DNA from: Candidatus Dadabacteria bacterium | Lineage (GTDB): Bacteria; Desulfobacterota_D; UBA1144; Nemesobacterales; UBA2774 | NCBI GenBank assembly: GCA_020054175.1 | Contig: JAGVLR010000265.1 | Coordinates: forward strand, 1-8,253 | Reading direction: 5' to 3' | DNA: 8,253 bases | In this document: positions 1 to 6,727 of the stretch, piece after piece | Position numbering within the stretch: position 1 is the stretch's first letter | Layout: the number at the start of each line of letters is the position of its first letter | The notes under the pieces: generated by a model | The model's input: only the letters and a program-made list of their open reading frames with translations | Database searches by the model: none | What the model was told of the DNA's origin: nothing | Program-made: the position numbers and the translations under genes

Positions 1-160
1 GGATTCGGCCGACGTCGTGGTTCATGTCTTCTACGAACCCTACCGGAAATTCTACGACATTGAGAGCCTCTGGAGCGACGCTCCAAGGTTAAAACTATCT
101 TTGGAGCCATCCATACCAGGTCAGACGGGTTCCTATGACCACGCTCCGGTCATCGAATAA
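1..160 (+). CDS. rsfS: Ribosomal silencing factor RsfS, C-terminal fragment (5' end outside the window)
   Basis: The plus strand is open from base 2 to a TAA at 158-160, giving 52 codons that run off the left edge. The peptide begins DSADVVVHVFYEP and continues to YDIESLWSDAPR. This matches the C-terminal signature of the RsfS/YbeB/Iojap family, where a D-x-x-DVVVH-x-F strand is followed by YY-x-L-E-x-LW. By family knowledge, RsfS binds ribosomal protein L14 on the 50S subunit and blocks subunit joining in starvation. After the LW motif, where many family members stop shortly, about 26 more residues follow, rich in Ser, Pro and Gly. The gene converges on ftsZ and does not belong to the dcw operon. 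The assignment rests on this short fragment alone, but the motif run is distinctive. Confidence 0.8.
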   Translation, partial: DSADVVVHVFYEPYRKFYDIESLWSDAPRLKLSLEPSIPGQTGSYDHAPVIE

Positions 161-217
161 AAGTTACAACTTTTGCGGATTCTCAGTCTGAAATAACTCG
201 TGTGTAATTTGCCGCCA

Positions 218-243
218 GGGGGTGCATAATAGCTTCCACCCCC
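218..243. terminator. GC-rich hairpin, possible bidirectional terminator
   Basis: GGGGGTG at 218-224 pairs with CACCCCC at 237-243. This gives a perfect 7-bp stem with a 12-nt loop midway between two convergent genes. The position suits a shared terminator. Neither strand shows a proper T-run after the stem, so an intrinsic terminator of the classical type is not demonstrated. It could instead protect 3' ends or act with Rho. Confidence 0.35.
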
Positions 244-246
244 CGC

Positions 247-260
247 AGCGTTTCGACGCT
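247..260. repeat. Small inverted repeat with TTCG loop
   Basis: AGCGT (247-251) and ACGCT (256-260) flank TTCG. The plus-strand RNA would form a 5-bp stem closed by a UUCG-type tetraloop. It lies 3 nt beyond the 218-243 hairpin and about 30 nt past the ftsZ stop. In the ftsZ direction the loop reads CGAA, which is less stable. A supporting 3'-end structure is possible, but function is unproven. Confidence 0.3.
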
Positions 261-291
261 CAAACGGGAAAACCTTTATCCTGTCGGGCCT

Positions 292-1371
292 TTACTGTCC
301 TTCCTTGATTCCGCGCCTTCTGATAAACGCCGGGATTTCGAACTCGTCGTCCCCGATGTCGGTCGGTATCTTGGTGACGATTTGGCCGAATCTCTGGGCA
401 GTTTTCGCAGTGCTCTGGATGCCGGTTGCGATGACGGTCAGCTGGACGGATTCCTTGAAGTCGTGGTTGATTACGAGACCGAATATGAGGTTCACATCCT
501 CGCCGGCCCTGTCTTTTATGTAGTTGCAGGCCTCGTTGAGCTCTTCGATTCCGAAGTCGGGAGAGGCGGTTACGTTGAGCAGTATGCCCGTCGCCCCGTC
601 TATCGAGATATCTTCCAGGAGCGGGCTCGTTATGGCCGCTTCGGCCGCCTCTATGGCCCTGTTGCTGCCTTCGGCGAAGCCGGTGCCCATGAGGGCCTTT
701 CCGCCGTTCTCGCCCATGATGCTCTTCACGTCGGCGAAGTCGACGTTAATGTAACCCGTGCCGGTGATGATATCGGAAATGCCGCGAACTGCCTGGTGAA
801 GCACTTCGTCGGCGCGGGTGAAGGCATCGAGTATCGATATCTTGTGCACTTCGGTTAGCCTGTCGTTCGGTATGACTATGAGGGTGTCTACTTCCTTTTC
901 GAGGTTTCCTATTCCTTCGAGTGCCTGCCTGTTTCTCTTCGGGCCTTCGAATCCGAATGGCTTCGTCACGACGCCCACTGTGAGTGCGCCGACATCCCTT
1001 GAAGCCTGTGCGATTATGGGGGACGCCCCTGTGCCGGTGCCGCCGCCCATGCCCGCGGTTATGAAAACCATGTCCGCGCCATCAAGCGCTTCGGCAATTT
1101 TAATCTGGTCTTCGAGAGCAGCCTCTCGCCCGAGGTTGGGGTTGCCGCCCGAGCCCAGGCCCTTGGTCGTTCTGTTGCCTATCTGAATCTTGGTATGTGC
1201 GAGGGATTTCCTTAAGTCCTGAGAGTCTGTGTTGGCTACTATGAATTCGACGCCCTGAAGACCCCTTTCTATCATGGCGTTTACTGCATTACCGCCGGCC
1301 CCGCCGGCGCCTATTACTTTTATTCTTGCTTTTTGTTCTAAGCCTGTATCTTCAAGCTCGAAATTTGCCAT
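292..1371 (-). CDS. ftsZ: Cell division protein FtsZ
   Basis: This is the tubulin-like GTPase that polymerises into the Z-ring on the cytoplasmic face of the membrane and recruits the divisome. The 359-residue protein has the N-terminal nucleotide-binding GAGGAGGNAV (21-30), the NTDSQDL loop (48-53), and the tubulin signature GGGTGTG at 109-115. The synergy (T7) loop NVDFADVKSIM at 209-219 carries the catalytic aspartates that complete the GTPase site of the neighbouring subunit. The folded body ends near residue 318. The conserved tail peptide EFEIPAFIR (343-351), which binds FtsA, follows after only about 23 residues and ends in a basic stretch. The protein is therefore shorter than the usual 380-400 residues. 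ATG at 1371 is preceded by the strong ribosome site at 1381-1388. The gene sits 40 nt after ftsA and is the last of the cluster. Confidence 0.98.
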   Translation of the reverse strand: MANFELEDTGLEQKARIKVIGAGGAGGNAVNAMIERGLQGVEFIVANTDSQDLRKSLAHTKIQIGNRTTKGLGSGGNPNLGREAALEDQIKIAEALDGADMVFITAGMGGGTGTGASPIIAQASRDVGALTVGVVTKPFGFEGPKRNRQALEGIGNLEKEVDTLIVIPNDRLTEVHKISILDAFTRADEVLHQAVRGISDIITGTGYINVDFADVKSIMGENGGKALMGTGFAEGSNRAIEAAEAAITSPLLEDISIDGATGILLNVTASPDFGIEELNEACNYIKDRAGEDVNLIFGLVINHDFKESVQLTVIATGIQSTAKTAQRFGQIVTKIPTDIGDDEFEIPAFIRRRGIKEGQ

Positions 1372-1380
1372 ATATGGGAA

Positions 1381-1388
1381 CCCTCCTC
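1381..1388 (-). promoter_or_regulatory. Strong Shine-Dalgarno of ftsZ
   Basis: In the minus sense the sequence reads GAGGAGGG, 9 nt before the ftsZ ATG. It lies inside a 40-nt noncoding leader, so ftsZ can be translated independently of ftsA. This would fit the well-known excess of FtsZ over FtsA in cells; that link is inference. Confidence 0.85.
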
Positions 1389-1395
1389 GTGCTGC

Positions 1396-1411
1396 GTTAA
1401 TCCATTTTAAC
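1396..1411 (-). repeat. Short inverted repeat in the ftsA-ftsZ leader
   Basis: GTTAA at 1396-1400 and TTAAC at 1407-1411 flank a 6-nt loop. It sits between the ftsA stop codon and the ftsZ ribosome site. The stem is AT-rich and only 5 bp, so it is weak. It may mildly shape the ftsZ leader RNA or be chance. Confidence 0.25.
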
Positions 1412-2644
1412 CTAAAAAAACTCCTGAAACCAGTTTTTCATACTATCAAATATTTTTTTGAAAACATTCTCGTCCCGTATGCGGAGTTTCTTGTCTCCCT
1501 TGTACTCGACGCCGTACATGACGAGCCCTACGCCCGTCGAATAAACGGGGTTGGCGATGATGTCCGTGAGCCCGCCGACGTCCGTCGGAATGCCCATCCT
1601 GACTGGCATCTCGAGTATCATCTCGGCAAGCTCGACGGTGCCGTTCATGATGACGCTTCCGCCCGTGATAACCACACCGGCCGGCGTCATATCTTCGAGG
1701 CCCGACTTTTTTATCTCCCTTTTTACGAGCGAGAATATCTCTTCCATCCTCGGCTCGATGACCATCGCGAGGTCCTTCCGCGAAATCTTTCTGAAATGCT
1801 TCCCGCCGACGCTCGGCACCTCTATCATTTCGTCCGGAGAAACCATATCGGAAATCGCCGTGCCGTATTTCTCCTTTATCCTCCGGGCCTCGGCCAGCGG
1901 CGTCGAAAGTCCGAGAGCTATGTCCCTGTCGATATTGTCGCCGCCGAGGGTCACGTTCTCCGTGTACCTTATGCTGCCGCCGATGAATATCGCGATGTCG
2001 GTCGTTCCTCCACCGCAGTCGATGAGAACGACGCCTATCTCCTTCTCGTCCTCCGTGAGGACAGCCTGGCTGGATGCGAGCTGCTCCAAAACGACGTCGG
2101 CGACGTCCATCCCCGCGCCGTGTATGCATTTTACGAGGTTCTGGGCTGCCGTTACCTGCCCGGTTACTATGTGGACCCTGGTTTCGAGCTTTATGCCGTA
2201 TATGCCTATGGGATCTTTAATACCGCTCTGGCCGTCTATGATGTATTCCTGCGGAATTACATGAATTATTTCTCTGTCGGCCGGTATGAGGACGGCGTTT
2301 GCCGACTCTATAACCCTGTCGATGTCCCTTTTCGCGACCTCGCGGTCGCGTATCGTTATCATCCCGTGGCCGCTTATGCCCTTTATATGGCCCCCGGCTA
2401 TGCCGACGAAAACGGTCCTTATCTCGCAGCCGGCCATGTGCTCGGCTTCTTCGACCGCATGCTTAACGGACTGTATGGTGTTGTCGATGTTTACTACGAC
2501 GCCTCGTTTGAGGCCGTAGGAGGGATATGTCCCGACGCCTATTACTTCGACCTCTCCCGTTTTGGGGTTGGTCTCGCCTACTATTGCGCAGATTTTGGTG
2601 GTCCCAATGTCGAGACCCACTACAATTTCTCTATCCTTACCCAT
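1412..2644 (-). CDS. ftsA: Cell division protein FtsA
   Basis: This actin-like ATPase anchors FtsZ filaments to the inner membrane and signals to the septal synthases. With the ATG at 2644 the protein has 410 residues. It shows the actin-fold phosphate-1 motif GLDIGTTK (10-17), phosphate-2 LIDCGGGTTDIA (207-218) and the adenosine motif VVITGGS (324-330). The family's 1C (SHS2) domain should lie at about 80-160. The last 17 residues (NVFKKIF to FQEFF) form an amphipathic helix with Phe/Trp on one side and Lys on the other, the membrane-targeting sequence. A GTG 15 nt upstream (2659) is in frame, but the ATG has GGAG 6 nt before it, and the actin motif starts at the usual distance. The gene overlaps the ftsQ stop by 8 nt, which suggests coupled translation. 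It ends in TTTTTTTAG. Confidence 0.97.
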   Translation of the reverse strand: MGKDREIVVGLDIGTTKICAIVGETNPKTGEVEVIGVGTYPSYGLKRGVVVNIDNTIQSVKHAVEEAEHMAGCEIRTVFVGIAGGHIKGISGHGMITIRDREVAKRDIDRVIESANAVLIPADREIIHVIPQEYIIDGQSGIKDPIGIYGIKLETRVHIVTGQVTAAQNLVKCIHGAGMDVADVVLEQLASSQAVLTEDEKEIGVVLIDCGGGTTDIAIFIGGSIRYTENVTLGGDNIDRDIALGLSTPLAEARRIKEKYGTAISDMVSPDEMIEVPSVGGKHFRKISRKDLAMVIEPRMEEIFSLVKREIKKSGLEDMTPAGVVITGGSVIMNGTVELAEMILEMPVRMGIPTDVGGLTDIIANPVYSTGVGLVMYGVEYKGDKKLRIRDENVFKKIFDSMKNWFQEFF

Positions 2645-3392
2645 CCTGTGCTCCAGCACTCTTTACCGGCTGTCTGAAATTCACGACCCCTTTCGAGTCA
2701 GAGCTCACATTGATATACGACTCCGTCAGGCCGAGCGTGTCGGAATACCTGAGTATTCTCTCCACCTTGTCCCACTTCTCGGCTATTCCGTTTCTATCGA
2801 ATTCAATTCTTAGCTTGTCGTTCGTGAATACGTTTATTCCGTAAAGGGAATCGACGTGAACCTCCGATATATCCTTCCATTTCAGCGTGCTGCTATTCTT
2901 AGATAATTCCAGGATATCGAGGGCCTCGTTCAGTAGTTCCGGGTCCTTTATACCTTCGCCGATAAGGACCGGAAAATCAAGCCCGACGTCGAAATTTCCG
3001 GTGTCGAGCATCTGCCCCTCGCGGCTCATGTAGAGGGGTTTGCCCTCTTCCCCGAGCACTATGCAGAAGACCTCCGCTTCTTCGATGTTGATGTGAACTT
3101 TTTTAGGAAATTCCTTTACGACCTCGGCCTTGCTTATCCAGCGGTTTTTCTTTATGTCTTCCTCGACCTCGTTCTCGAAGAAAAATATGCTGCTTATGCC
3201 TTCCCTTATGCCGGAACGCTTTTTTATCTCCTTCGTGTCGATACGGTTATTACCCGTGACGACTATCTCTTCGACGGTGAACATGCCGAGGTAGAGCGTC
3301 GCGTAGCAGGCCACCGCTATCGCAGCCAGAACCACGACTATGGAAACCGCGATTATAATCTTTTTCCAGGCGAACCCGGTGTTCTCTTCCAA
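2637..3392 (-). CDS. ftsQ: Cell division protein FtsQ (bitopic, POTRA domain), TTG start
   Basis: FtsQ is a single-pass inner-membrane protein that recruits FtsB/FtsL and links the cytoplasmic and periplasmic parts of the divisome. The 251-residue product has a short cytoplasmic tail with WKK (9-11) and one hydrophobic helix at about 12-34. A POTRA domain follows at about 38-108, starting FTVEEIVVTGNNRI and ending FPKKVHINIEEAE. The beta domain then runs to about residue 241 (YINVSSD, VVNFR). The start is TTG at 3390-3392. An in-frame TAG lies five codons upstream, and the next Met (residue 37) would remove the membrane helix, so TTG is well supported. The preceding ribosome site is only partial (AGGGAAG, 7 nt away). 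The start lies 1 nt after the murB stop, so translation is probably coupled. No ddl gene lies between murB and ftsQ. Confidence 0.93.
   Translation of the reverse strand: MEENTGFAWKKIIIAVSIVVVLAAIAVACYATLYLGMFTVEEIVVTGNNRIDTKEIKKRSGIREGISSIFFFENEVEEDIKKNRWISKAEVVKEFPKKVHINIEEAEVFCIVLGEEGKPLYMSREGQMLDTGNFDVGLDFPVLIGEGIKDPELLNEALDILELSKNSSTLKWKDISEVHVDSLYGINVFTNDKLRIEFDRNGIAEKWDKVERILRYSDTLGLTESYINVSSDSKGVVNFRQPVKSAGAQDG
2651..2655 (-). promoter_or_regulatory. Shine-Dalgarno deciding the ftsA start
   Basis: TGGAG in the minus sense lies 6 nt before the ATG at 2644, inside the end of ftsQ. It supports that ATG over the in-frame GTG at 2659, which has only a poor purine stretch upstream. Confidence 0.6.
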
Positions 3393-3393
3393 G

Positions 3394-4290
3394 TTATTTC
3401 TTCCCTATTATGCGGACTTCCGTTTCGAGATTTATTCCCCTCTTTTCGCGCGCCTCTTTTTTCGCCGTTTCTATGAGCGAAAGCACGTCGCTCGCCGTCG
3501 CGCCCCCGGCGTTGACTATGAAGTTAGCATGGAGCTCGGAAAAGCGCGCCCCCCCGATGCCGTAGCCTTTCAGCCCCAGCTCCTCTATGAGCCTTCCGGC
3601 CGCTATATCGGGCGGATTCTTGAATATTGACCCGGTATTCGACATTTTAATCGGCTGTGTGCGGCTCCTCTTTTCGAGATATTCTTTCACGTTCTTTTCG
3701 ATCACGGCACTGTCGCCGGGCTTGAGGCCGAACTCGGCTCTCGTTATGACGCTCCCGGGCGGAAGGTAGCTCTTCCTGTAGTCGAACCTGAGCTCTTCCC
3801 TTTTAAGCTCTATCTCTCGCCCATCGAGCCACACCCAAACGCGGCTGAGACAATCCTTTATCTCCCCGCCGTTTGCGCCGGCGTTCATGAATATGCCGCC
3901 GCCGACGGTTCCCGGTATACCGGCCGCGAACTCGAATCCCGTGAGCCCCGCCTTTATCGTTTTATTGAGTATCGTTCCCAGAATAGCGCCTGTTTCGGCA
4001 TGGACAGTATCGTCGTCCCTTATCTCAATATTGCGGAGCCTGGTCGTGGATATGACGACGCCGTTTATCCCGCCGTCGTAGACGACGGTATTCGAGCCCG
4101 CGCCGAGCACTACCCACGGTATGTCGGAGCCCGAAAGGAGGTCGAGCAGCCCGCACAGCTCGCCGAGCGAGTTGGGCGTGACGACGAGCTCCGCCGCGCC
4201 GCCCACCCTGAGCGAGGTGTACCTGTTCATCGGGTACTGTCTTTCGACTTCGCACCCCATTTGCTGTGCACTCGTTTCGAATGCCCTCAT
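3394..4290 (-). CDS. murB: UDP-N-acetylenolpyruvoylglucosamine reductase MurB
   Basis: MurB is the cytoplasmic FAD enzyme that reduces UDP-GlcNAc-enolpyruvate to UDP-MurNAc with NADPH, the second committed step of peptidoglycan precursor synthesis. From the ATG at 4290 it has 298 residues. Visible motifs are the FAD-binding SLRVGGAAE near the N-terminus, GAGSNT (63-68), GIPGTVGG (124-131), the YRKSYL segment (171-176), and NTGSIFKNP with the proton-donor Ser at 221. The C-terminus is ETEVRIIG, with a conserved Glu at about 291. The length and the absence of the extra C-terminal region of E. coli MurB suggest the shorter type II form. The start forms an ATGA overlap with the murC stop and has AGAGGA 6 nt upstream. 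An in-frame ATG at 4326 lies inside murC and has no ribosome site. Confidence 0.96.
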   Translation of the reverse strand: MRAFETSAQQMGCEVERQYPMNRYTSLRVGGAAELVVTPNSLGELCGLLDLLSGSDIPWVVLGAGSNTVVYDGGINGVVISTTRLRNIEIRDDDTVHAETGAILGTILNKTIKAGLTGFEFAAGIPGTVGGGIFMNAGANGGEIKDCLSRVWVWLDGREIELKREELRFDYRKSYLPPGSVITRAEFGLKPGDSAVIEKNVKEYLEKRSRTQPIKMSNTGSIFKNPPDIAAGRLIEELGLKGYGIGGARFSELHANFIVNAGGATASDVLSLIETAKKEAREKRGINLETEVRIIGKK

Positions 4291-5657
4291 CCTATTTCCT
4301 CTGCTATCCTTTCCGAGATCATCCATACGTTCCCGGCCCCCAGCGTTATTACGACGTCCCCGGGCTTCACACTTTTAAGCACGGTGGGGACGATATCATC
4401 CCCGCTGCCATTGGAATAGAAAACATTTTTATGCCCTGATTCTTTTAACGATTCGTAGAGCGCTTTTGACGATACGCCCTCTATGGGCTCCTCTCCAGCC
4501 GGGTAGATATCGAGTAAGTAGAGAACGTCGGTATTCAAAAGCGCGCGTGTGAAATCATCGAAGAGAAGCCTCGTCCGCGTATACCTGTGTGGCTGGAATA
4601 TTGCGACGATTCTCCCGAGCCCGGAGTCCTTTACGGCACTTAGAGTCGCCCTTATCTCGTTCGGATGATGGGCGTAATCGTCAAGCACGAGCACGTCTCT
4701 GCCCTTTCCTTTTATTTGAAGCCGCCTGTCTATGCCGCTGAACTCCGAGAGACCTTCCCTCACCTGCTCGAACGTCATCCCTAGCTCCATGCCTACCGCC
4801 ACTGCCGCGAGGGCGTTCTGGGCGTTGTGCATGCCCGGGACATTCAGGCTTATATTCCCTAAAGGCGAGCCGTCCAGAATAACATCGAAATCTGTCCTGA
4901 AGCCGCCTATTTTCACGTTCTCCGCCCGGAGGGACGCATCCTTATTAAATCCATACGAAACGGCTCTTTTCTCGAAGGATTCCGCTATTTTTTTAACATT
5001 CGGGCAGTCGGTGCACAAAACGGAAAGCCCGTAAAACGGCACCTTGTTCACGAAATCTGAAAAAGCCTTTTCGAGCCCCGAGAATGTCTTGTAATGGTCG
5101 AGGTGCTCCTCGTCGATATTCGTTAGAACGGAAATCACTGGTGAAAGAAGGAGAAACGACCCGTCGCTCTCGTCGGCCTCGACGACCATAAAATTGCCCT
5201 TGCCCAGGCGGGCATTGGTGCCCATGGTTTTTACCTTGCCGCCGACTACTATGGTCGGGTCCAATCCCCCGTGTGAAAGGACGGCCGAAACCATCGACGT
5301 CGTCGTTGTCTTCCCGTGGCTTCCGGCGACAGCTATGCCGTATCTCAGCCTCATCAGCTCGGCCAGCATCTGCGCCCTGGGTATGACGGGAATGCCCGCT
5401 CTCCTGGCTTCGACAACCTCCGGATTCCGCTCGTTTACAGCCGACGACACGACGACAACTCCCGCGCCTTCCACGTTTTCGGGGCTGTGGCCTATGGTCA
5501 CCCTGGCGCCGACCTCCCTTAATCTATTTACAGTGGCGGACTCCTTCATATCGGAGCCCGTGATCGTATATCCCATGTTTACGAGGACTTCGGCTATGCC
5601 GCTCATTCCTATGCCGCCGATGCCCACAAAATGTATTCGTTTAATTCTTCCGTACAC
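4287..5657 (-). CDS. murC: UDP-N-acetylmuramate--L-alanine ligase MurC, GTG start
   Basis: MurC is the cytoplasmic ATP-dependent ligase that joins L-Ala to UDP-MurNAc and begins the stem peptide. The 456 residues match the family's usual size. The N-terminal UDP-binding Rossmann domain carries GIGGIGMSG (12-20). The central ATPase domain has the P-loop AGSHGKTTT (111-119), the acidic EADESDGS (160-167) and NIDEEHLDHY (180-189). The C-terminal amino-acid-binding domain has DDYAHHP (326-332), QPHRYTRT (355-362) and LGAGN (439-443), all typical of MurC rather than MurD, E or F. The start is GTG at 5657, sharing one base with the murG stop (TAGTG) and preceded by AGGAGT 6 nt away. It overlaps murB by 4 nt downstream. 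Confidence 0.98.
   Translation of the reverse strand: MYGRIKRIHFVGIGGIGMSGIAEVLVNMGYTITGSDMKESATVNRLREVGARVTIGHSPENVEGAGVVVVSSAVNERNPEVVEARRAGIPVIPRAQMLAELMRLRYGIAVAGSHGKTTTTSMVSAVLSHGGLDPTIVVGGKVKTMGTNARLGKGNFMVVEADESDGSFLLLSPVISVLTNIDEEHLDHYKTFSGLEKAFSDFVNKVPFYGLSVLCTDCPNVKKIAESFEKRAVSYGFNKDASLRAENVKIGGFRTDFDVILDGSPLGNISLNVPGMHNAQNALAAVAVGMELGMTFEQVREGLSEFSGIDRRLQIKGKGRDVLVLDDYAHHPNEIRATLSAVKDSGLGRIVAIFQPHRYTRTRLLFDDFTRALLNTDVLYLLDIYPAGEEPIEGVSSKALYESLKESGHKNVFYSNGSGDDIVPTVLKSVKPGDVVITLGAGNVWMISERIAEEIG
4297..4302 (-). promoter_or_regulatory. Shine-Dalgarno deciding the murB start
   Basis: AGAGGA in the minus sense lies 6 nt before the ATG at 4290. With the ATGA overlap it fixes that ATG as the murB start instead of the upstream ATG at 4326. 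Confidence 0.65.
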
Positions 5658-6727
5658 TAATTCACTCCTGTCAGCATATATATCCGGTCGACGATTTCGG
5701 AAGCCGCCTTGGGCCTTCCAAGAGCCTTCGCCGCCCGGGACATCGTATGTAGTTTGTCTATCTGAAGCACGTTGGTCAATGCCTCCCTGAGATTGCCTGG
5801 CTCGGCTTCTCTATCGGCCATGACTACCGCAGCGCCTGCTTTTTCGAGGGCCTTCGCATTGGCCATCTGGTGATCGTTCGTTGCGAACGGATAGGGTATC
5901 AGGAGGGAGGGTTTTCCGAGGGCCGTTATCTCGGCGACAGTGCCCGCGCCGGAGCGCGCTATGACGAAGTCGGCCTCGGCGTAGCTCCCCGCCATGTCGT
6001 CTATGAACGGCATAACGCGCGCAGGAATACTGTAATTTTCATAAGCATTTTTCACGGACTCGACGTCCTTCGCGCCTGTCTGGTGAATGACTTCAATATC
6101 ATTCCTTCCGAGCATCGAGAGCGCTTCGGGTACGGACTCGTTTAATCTCCGGGCCCCCTGGCTCCCGCCGAATATAAGTATCGTCAGCCCGCCGGTCTTG
6201 TCCCCGGCCGGCTTTTCTGTGAGAATGTCTTTTCGTATTGGGTTGCCTGTCATGACGACCTTACCACTGGGAAAGAATGCCGCTGCGGCATCGAATGTTG
6301 TGAAGACTTTTTTCACGAATTTCCCGAGAATACGGTTCGCGATTCCAGGGTATGCGTTCTGCTCGCAAATAGCAGTCGGCACGCCGCGTAAAGACGCTGC
6401 AAGAACCATCGGCCCGGATACGTAGCCGCCCACGCCTAGGACGAAGTCGGGTTTGAAGGATTTCAGAATCGACATCGAATCGAATATGCCGTTCATGGCC
6501 GCGAATGCCGCCTTCACGCTCCTTATCATTCCACTCCCCTTCATCCCCCGCGCGGTTATGTGCTCTATCCTGTAGCCCCTTTTCGATAGAATTTCGTTTT
6601 CGAGCCCTGTCTTCGTGCCGACGAAAAGCACTTCGTTCGAGCTGTCCCTCCCCAGAATCTCTTCGGCGACGGAAACCGCCGGGAAGATATGCCCTCCCGT
6701 ACCGCCGCCGGCGATTATCACCTTCAT
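5657..6727 (-). CDS. murG: MurG, lipid II-forming GlcNAc transferase
   Basis: MurG is a GT-B fold glycosyltransferase bound to the inner face of the cytoplasmic membrane. It moves GlcNAc from UDP-GlcNAc to lipid I, giving lipid II (undecaprenyl-PP-MurNAc-pentapeptide-GlcNAc). The 356 residues contain the N-terminal glycine loop GGGTGGH (7-13), GVGGYVSG (98-105), the second glycine loop FGGSQGA (186-192), and the UDP-GlcNAc-binding RSGAGTVAE (258-266) followed by the NDHQ segment (284-287) that corresponds to the sugar-contacting loop. The frame remains open far upstream across ftsW, but conserved protein begins at the ATG at 6727 (MKVIIAGGG). That ATG overlaps the ftsW stop as ATGA. There is no strong ribosome site before it, so it is probably translated by coupling to ftsW. 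Confidence 0.98.
   Translation of the reverse strand: MKVIIAGGGTGGHIFPAVSVAEEILGRDSSNEVLFVGTKTGLENEILSKRGYRIEHITARGMKGSGMIRSVKAAFAAMNGIFDSMSILKSFKPDFVLGVGGYVSGPMVLAASLRGVPTAICEQNAYPGIANRILGKFVKKVFTTFDAAAAFFPSGKVVMTGNPIRKDILTEKPAGDKTGGLTILIFGGSQGARRLNESVPEALSMLGRNDIEVIHQTGAKDVESVKNAYENYSIPARVMPFIDDMAGSYAEADFVIARSGAGTVAEITALGKPSLLIPYPFATNDHQMANAKALEKAGAAVVMADREAEPGNLREALTNVLQIDKLHTMSRAAKALGRPKAASEIVDRIYMLTGVN

Larger units (their letters stand above)
161..291. other. Convergent intergenic spacer between rsfS and ftsZ
   Basis: These 131 bases separate the TAA of the plus-strand gene from the TAA of ftsZ. I see no open frame with a plausible start and ribosome site. The spacer holds two small inverted repeats, at 218-243 and 247-260, which are the only candidates for transcription ends. 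Both operons must terminate here or read into each other. Confidence 0.7.

Noticed and set aside
159..174. The AT-rich palindrome AAAAGTT-AC-AACTTTT at the rsfS stop
   Set aside because: The 2-nt gap forces a weak hairpin of about 5 AT-rich pairs. It could contribute to termination but is too weak to call.
1401..1440. A promoter for ftsZ in the ftsA-ftsZ junction (TAAAAT as -10, TTGATA as -35)
   Set aside because: The two boxes are about 34 nt apart, far from the usual 17, and no other good -35 fits TAAAAT. It is probably AT-rich chance.
2645..2659. An ftsA start at the GTG at 2659
   Set aside because: It is possible, but the ATG at 2644 has a better ribosome site and start codon; the extra five residues add no conserved sequence.
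1274..2677. A 467-codon open frame on the plus strand, antisense to ftsA and the start of ftsZ
   Set aside because: It reads as low-complexity Tyr/Val/Asp-rich sequence with no family motif, while the opposite strand encodes a textbook FtsA. It results from codon choice that avoids antisense stops.
4291..4326. A murB start at the ATG at 4326
   Set aside because: It has no ribosome site and lies 40 nt inside murC. The ATG at 4290 has AGAGGA at good spacing and a standard ATGA overlap.
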